64,000 bases of DNA from positions 7,115,501 through 7,179,500 of the forward strand of contig JANUWF010002342.1 of the NCBI GenBank assembly GCA_026120185.1, read 5' to 3'. The DNA is from Voacanga thouarsii. Lineage: Eukaryota; Streptophyta; Magnoliopsida; Gentianales; Apocynaceae. A program made the translations under genes and the position numbers. Below, piece after piece: positions 61,001-64,000 of the stretch. The notes under the pieces were generated by a model. It had not been told where the DNA came from. It did not search any database and saw only the letters and a program-made list of their open reading frames with translations. Every line of letters begins with the position of its first letter. Within the stretch, counting starts at the first letter, position 1.

Positions 61001-62098
61001 ATCTTCTAATAGGGTTGCACTTCCTGTCATGTGTCTTAAGCATCCGTTATCCAAGAACCACTTTGTGAAGCTCATTTTCTCCAATGAACGTACCTTATCC
61101 TCTACTGCCATGAAGTATATGTTAGCAGTTTTATTTTCAGAATCTCTATTTTCCTCATATTCGGACTCATTTTGATCCCAAGTTCCTATTAGTCCTTTTC
61201 CCTTATTTGTTTTCAGATCCTTCTTTTTCTTCTTGAGCATTTTGTCATCTTTCTCTTTGGCTATTGGGCAGTCAGCAATAAAGTGTTATGTACTCTTACA
61301 TTCAAAACATTGAGGCTTAAAAGATGAGGTCTGTCCTTTCCTTTTCACGAACTTCTTTCCTCTTTGGAAGTTTTCTTTTTTGAACATTCTTCTAAATTTC
61401 TCTGCGATCATTACCAATTCTTCGGTATCCACTTCAATTCCATCATCATTTCAGATTAGCTACTATCAGTGTCCTCATCAATAACTTTCAGTGCTATTCC
61501 TCTTTTTGCCTTTGTCATGGTCATTAGATTCTTGAAACCTTTTGAGTTTCATTTCATGAGTTAGGAGAGAGCTAATTAGCTTTTCAGTTGGCAAAGTTTT
61601 CAAATCTTTTGATTCCACCACAGCTAGAGCTTTAGGTTGACAGCTTGTTGGCAAGGCATCTATAATTTTTCTATTTTGTTCACCAAGGGGATAGCTTTTC
61701 CCATAAGCCTTAAGTCCATTTGTAATATTTTTTAATCTAGTAAACATATCAGTTATGCTCTCATTTGGCTTCATAGTGAATAATTCATAATCATAAATCA
61801 AAAGTCCTAACCTAGACTCCTTTACTTGATTTGTCCCCTTAAAGGTGACTTCAAGCAATCTTCACATGTCATGGGCTGAATCACAGCCACTTACGCGGCT
61901 ATATTCAGTGGCATCAAGGGCACAACATAGAATGTTCATAGTTTGAAATTTCAATGTCATTTTGGCATTGTCTTTAGCATCATATTTATCACTCTGTTTT
62001 GGAACTATTCGATCTTCAATACTTCTAGAAGGAGCATATGGTCCTCTTTCAATTAAGTTCCATAGCTCAAAATTAAGTGGGCAAATATAGATTTTCAT
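58050..62098 (-). pseudogene. Copia gag-pol pseudogene (element B)
   Basis: Order on the minus strand: gag from ATG 62098 (LWNLIERGPYAPS; then a UBN2-type gag segment with FTRLKNITNGLKAYGK, 61858-61478); zinc knuckle CFECKS-stop-HFIADC near 61290; protease WFLDNGCLRHMTG (61070), where the catalytic DSG is DNG; GAG-pre-integrase 60987-60481 with LWHRRLGH and DACQFGKQ, one Cys of the HHCC finger missing; integrase core about 60480-59850 (SDNGREFCN, VNRVMLRPF); reverse transcriptase 59470-58810 with QIDVKSTFVNGFIEEEVYVE and intact IYVDDIIFCAT; RNase H to about 58080. Several stops and frameshifts make it inactive, but it is the most complete copia copy in the window. Confidence 0.9.
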
Positions 62099-62241
62099 GC
62101 AATTTTTTTAGTATGTGTAATTAATTCCAGTGAACAAATGAGGTCTATTTGTCGAGGATACTTCGATAAAGGGAAGAGAGGAGATATTTACTATAAGGAT
62201 CTTTCCCGCAAGGTTGTTTAGCTAAAGAAGAGTGGTCCAAA

Positions 62242-62253
62242 GCTCTGATACCA
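62242..62253 (-). other. Primer binding site, initiator tRNA-Met type
   Basis: Minus-strand TGGTATCAGAGC, two bases after the 5' LTR; complementary to the 3' end of plant initiator tRNA-Met, standard for copia elements. Confidence 0.92.
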
Positions 62254-62255
62254 AA

Positions 62256-63523
62256 TGAAAAACCTTAGAGAGGGTAAATAAGGTATTTGGGAAATTTAAA
62301 AACACTTTTCAAAAATTATGTTTTTAGAAGTCCTCGTATGATTTTTTGGATTGAGGAGTTTGCTTGATATGCAAAGAAGAGTTTTTTAGTAGACTTAAGG
62401 AGCCAACAACAATCTGAATGAAATAAGACTCGAGTTGTGCAATCAATACTCAAATAAAGATGGTTTGGTAAGAATCATAAAGATTTTTTTAGAATAGTTG
62501 GGAGCATAGAGCAAAGAAATTTTTAAGCAAATATAATTAAATGCAAGGAAAACAAAAACAACATTTATAATGGCTTGATCTACCAAGAACTACATTCACT
62601 ACCTTAAGCTCACACTTAAGAATTTTTTAAACCAAATCAATGGTGTTTGTCTACACCAATTACACAAGAGGATGACCATATTTGGTTTTACCAAACCTCT
62701 CAATCCACAATAAATCAAGGCTCACCCCAAATGGATTTTATACCACAACCTTGATATTCTACAAGGATTACAGAAATGTAATAGAGATAGATTACACTTT
62801 TGCTCAAATGTGCAAACAAATGAGAACTAACAACCTTTACCTTTTTGAAGCAATTTTGTTTCACTCTGAAGTACTATTGAAAAGGGAGATTTTTGTATTA
62901 TAGAGAGTAAGAGTATTCCTTTTAAATATAGGATAAAAATCTGCTTTAAAATCGAGTTTTGAAACCTTTTATATAGGCAAAAAGTAAAGCCCTAATGGCT
63001 AGTTTCACGTTATCAGATTTTTTAGAGTTTTGGACTCAAGGTTAGGACAAGGGTACATCTAAAAGGTAAGTCTAAAATGGTATTTTTCTAGGCAGAAATA
63101 TTTTGACATTGTTCACAGAGTTTTGGACGAAGCTTTTGGATGTAGAGCCATCCAAATTACTCAATCTAAAATTTCGAAGACTTAATGCTTTGAATTTTTT
63201 TTGCTTGTGTGCTTCAAGATAGAAATAAATTGAATCATAAGGTAAGGAAGACATAGGAATTTACACAAAATACCTTAACAAAATGATTCCTAGTCTAAAG
63301 TTCTTTCATATGGACTTCATGATCTTGTGAGCTCTTAGGTTGAGGTTATTCTTGATCAATCAGCACTTTGGATTCCATTTCCTCAAGAGCTGCTTAGCAA
63401 TCTTATTTGCATGCCTTGAAAGAACTAAGTCAAACATGTCCTATTACATATAGATCACACAAGTTTGTCCTCATCAATGTTTGTCTTAACTCAAAATACA
63501 AGAGAATGCCCATAGGGCTAACA
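62256..63523 (-). repeat. Element B right (5') LTR
   Basis: 1268 bp; highly similar to element A's right LTR (7957-9212), more so than to its own left LTR by eye. Confidence 0.9.
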
Positions 63524-64000
63524 ATTGTTATTTTTGTTTTGTTATTATTATTGTTGTTGTTACTTCTCTTTGCTTATTATTCACTTTAAAAGAAAAATAA
63601 TATATGATCTTTTTTCTTAATTTTTAACATGTTAACATTCCTAACATGTTGCTCTAGGAATATTTTTCTGTTTTTTTTAATGTCTTCATCATCTTTGATA
63701 GGAGGAAGGAGACAGAAAATAAAGAAGATAAAGGAAATGCATGTTGAGCATTAGTAATTATACTAGTAGAAAAAAATCTTAACATATATTCTTAGAAATA
63801 ACTTGTAAACTTACAAGATAGTATCCAAACATGGTTTCATAGTTTTATTTTATTTTTTTATTACAAGTCCCTACTAAATAGAGGGAGAGGAATTATGTAG
63901 TTGTAGGATAGAATATCTTAGAGGAAATACTCCTTCATTATAATTTAGAATGACTATATTTTTATTTCAAGATTTTCAAATCTAACATATATTTTCTTAA
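63524..64000. repeat. BBE-block 3' flank, copy 3
   Basis: Nearly identical to 9213-9700 to the last base of the window. By analogy a BBE-like copy on the minus strand should follow about 0.3-0.4 kb past the edge. Confidence 0.85.

Larger units (their letters stand above)
55745..63523 (-). mobile_element. Ty1/copia element B, nearly full length
   Basis: Minus strand. Left (3') LTR 55745-57033 and right (5') LTR 62256-63523 both begin TGAAAAACCTT on the plus strand and end near GGGCTAAC. A primer binding site for initiator tRNA-Met lies beside the right LTR. The internal region holds gag, protease, integrase, reverse transcriptase and RNase H in copia order, plus about 1 kb of further sequence before the 3' LTR. 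Stops and frameshifts occur throughout. Flanks differ (GAAGT left, ATTGT right), so there is no target duplication; the left side may have been changed by recombination between elements. Confidence 0.92.

Noticed and set aside
55745..63523. Target site duplication for copia element B
   Set aside because: Left GAAGT and right ATTGT differ, so none was claimed.

Overview
The window is nuclear DNA of a flowering plant, most likely a eudicot. Supporting signs are an intronless plant BBE-like oxidase gene, CACTA (En/Spm) transposons, Athila-like, chromovirus and Ty1/copia retrotransposons with plant tRNA primer sites, a Stowaway-like MITE, and AT-rich intergenic DNA full of microsatellites. There are no bacterial-style operons, rRNA genes, canonical tRNA genes or CRISPR arrays. 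Exact species cannot be read from the sequence.

Only one gene looks intact: a 529-codon, intronless berberine-bridge-enzyme-like (BBE-like) FAD oxidase on the minus strand (40692-42281). It has a signal peptide, both covalent-FAD residues (His105, Cys167), a TATA box and a candidate poly(A) signal. A second copy (9991-10653 plus 32422-33053, minus strand) is a pseudogene split by a 21.8-kb CACTA transposon. The transposon ends and the 3-bp ATA target duplication are both visible, and the intact paralogue preserves the uninterrupted site. The last 477 bp of the window repeat, almost base for base, the DNA that lies beside the 3' end of the pseudogene. A third BBE-like copy is therefore predicted just past the right edge, and the locus looks like a tandem array of BBE-like genes expanded and broken up by transposons.

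Layout, left to right. 1-3081: a decayed last exon of a D-cysteine desulfhydrase-like gene and AT-rich spacer. 3082-9212: fragments of three retrotransposon families joined end to end, the last being copia element A, an internal-deletion derivative. 9213-33053: BBE-like pseudogene with the CACTA element inside it. The CACTA element carries decayed TNPA-like and TNP2-like genes, an Athila-like non-autonomous retroelement (TSD TCAAT) that itself contains a copia solo LTR, and a 4.2-kb solo LTR (TSD TTTGA). 33054-35707: unassigned spacer. 35708-40130: relic of a second CACTA element on the plus strand with a Ty3/gypsy LTR in its 3' part. 40171-42349: the intact BBE-like gene with flanks. 44558-52045: a decayed Ty3/gypsy chromovirus with a copia solo LTR (TSD AAAAG) in its 5' LTR. 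52046-55744: an inverted copia LTR carrying a Stowaway-like MITE, then an Athila-like fragment. 55745-63523: copia element B, nearly full length, minus strand. 63524-64000: start of the third BBE-block flank.

The genes do not form a pathway. The main story is gene duplication of a secreted oxidase followed by nested transposon insertion, which fixes an order of events: duplication, CACTA insertion into one copy, Athila-like and solo-LTR insertions into the CACTA, and a copia insertion into the Athila-like element.
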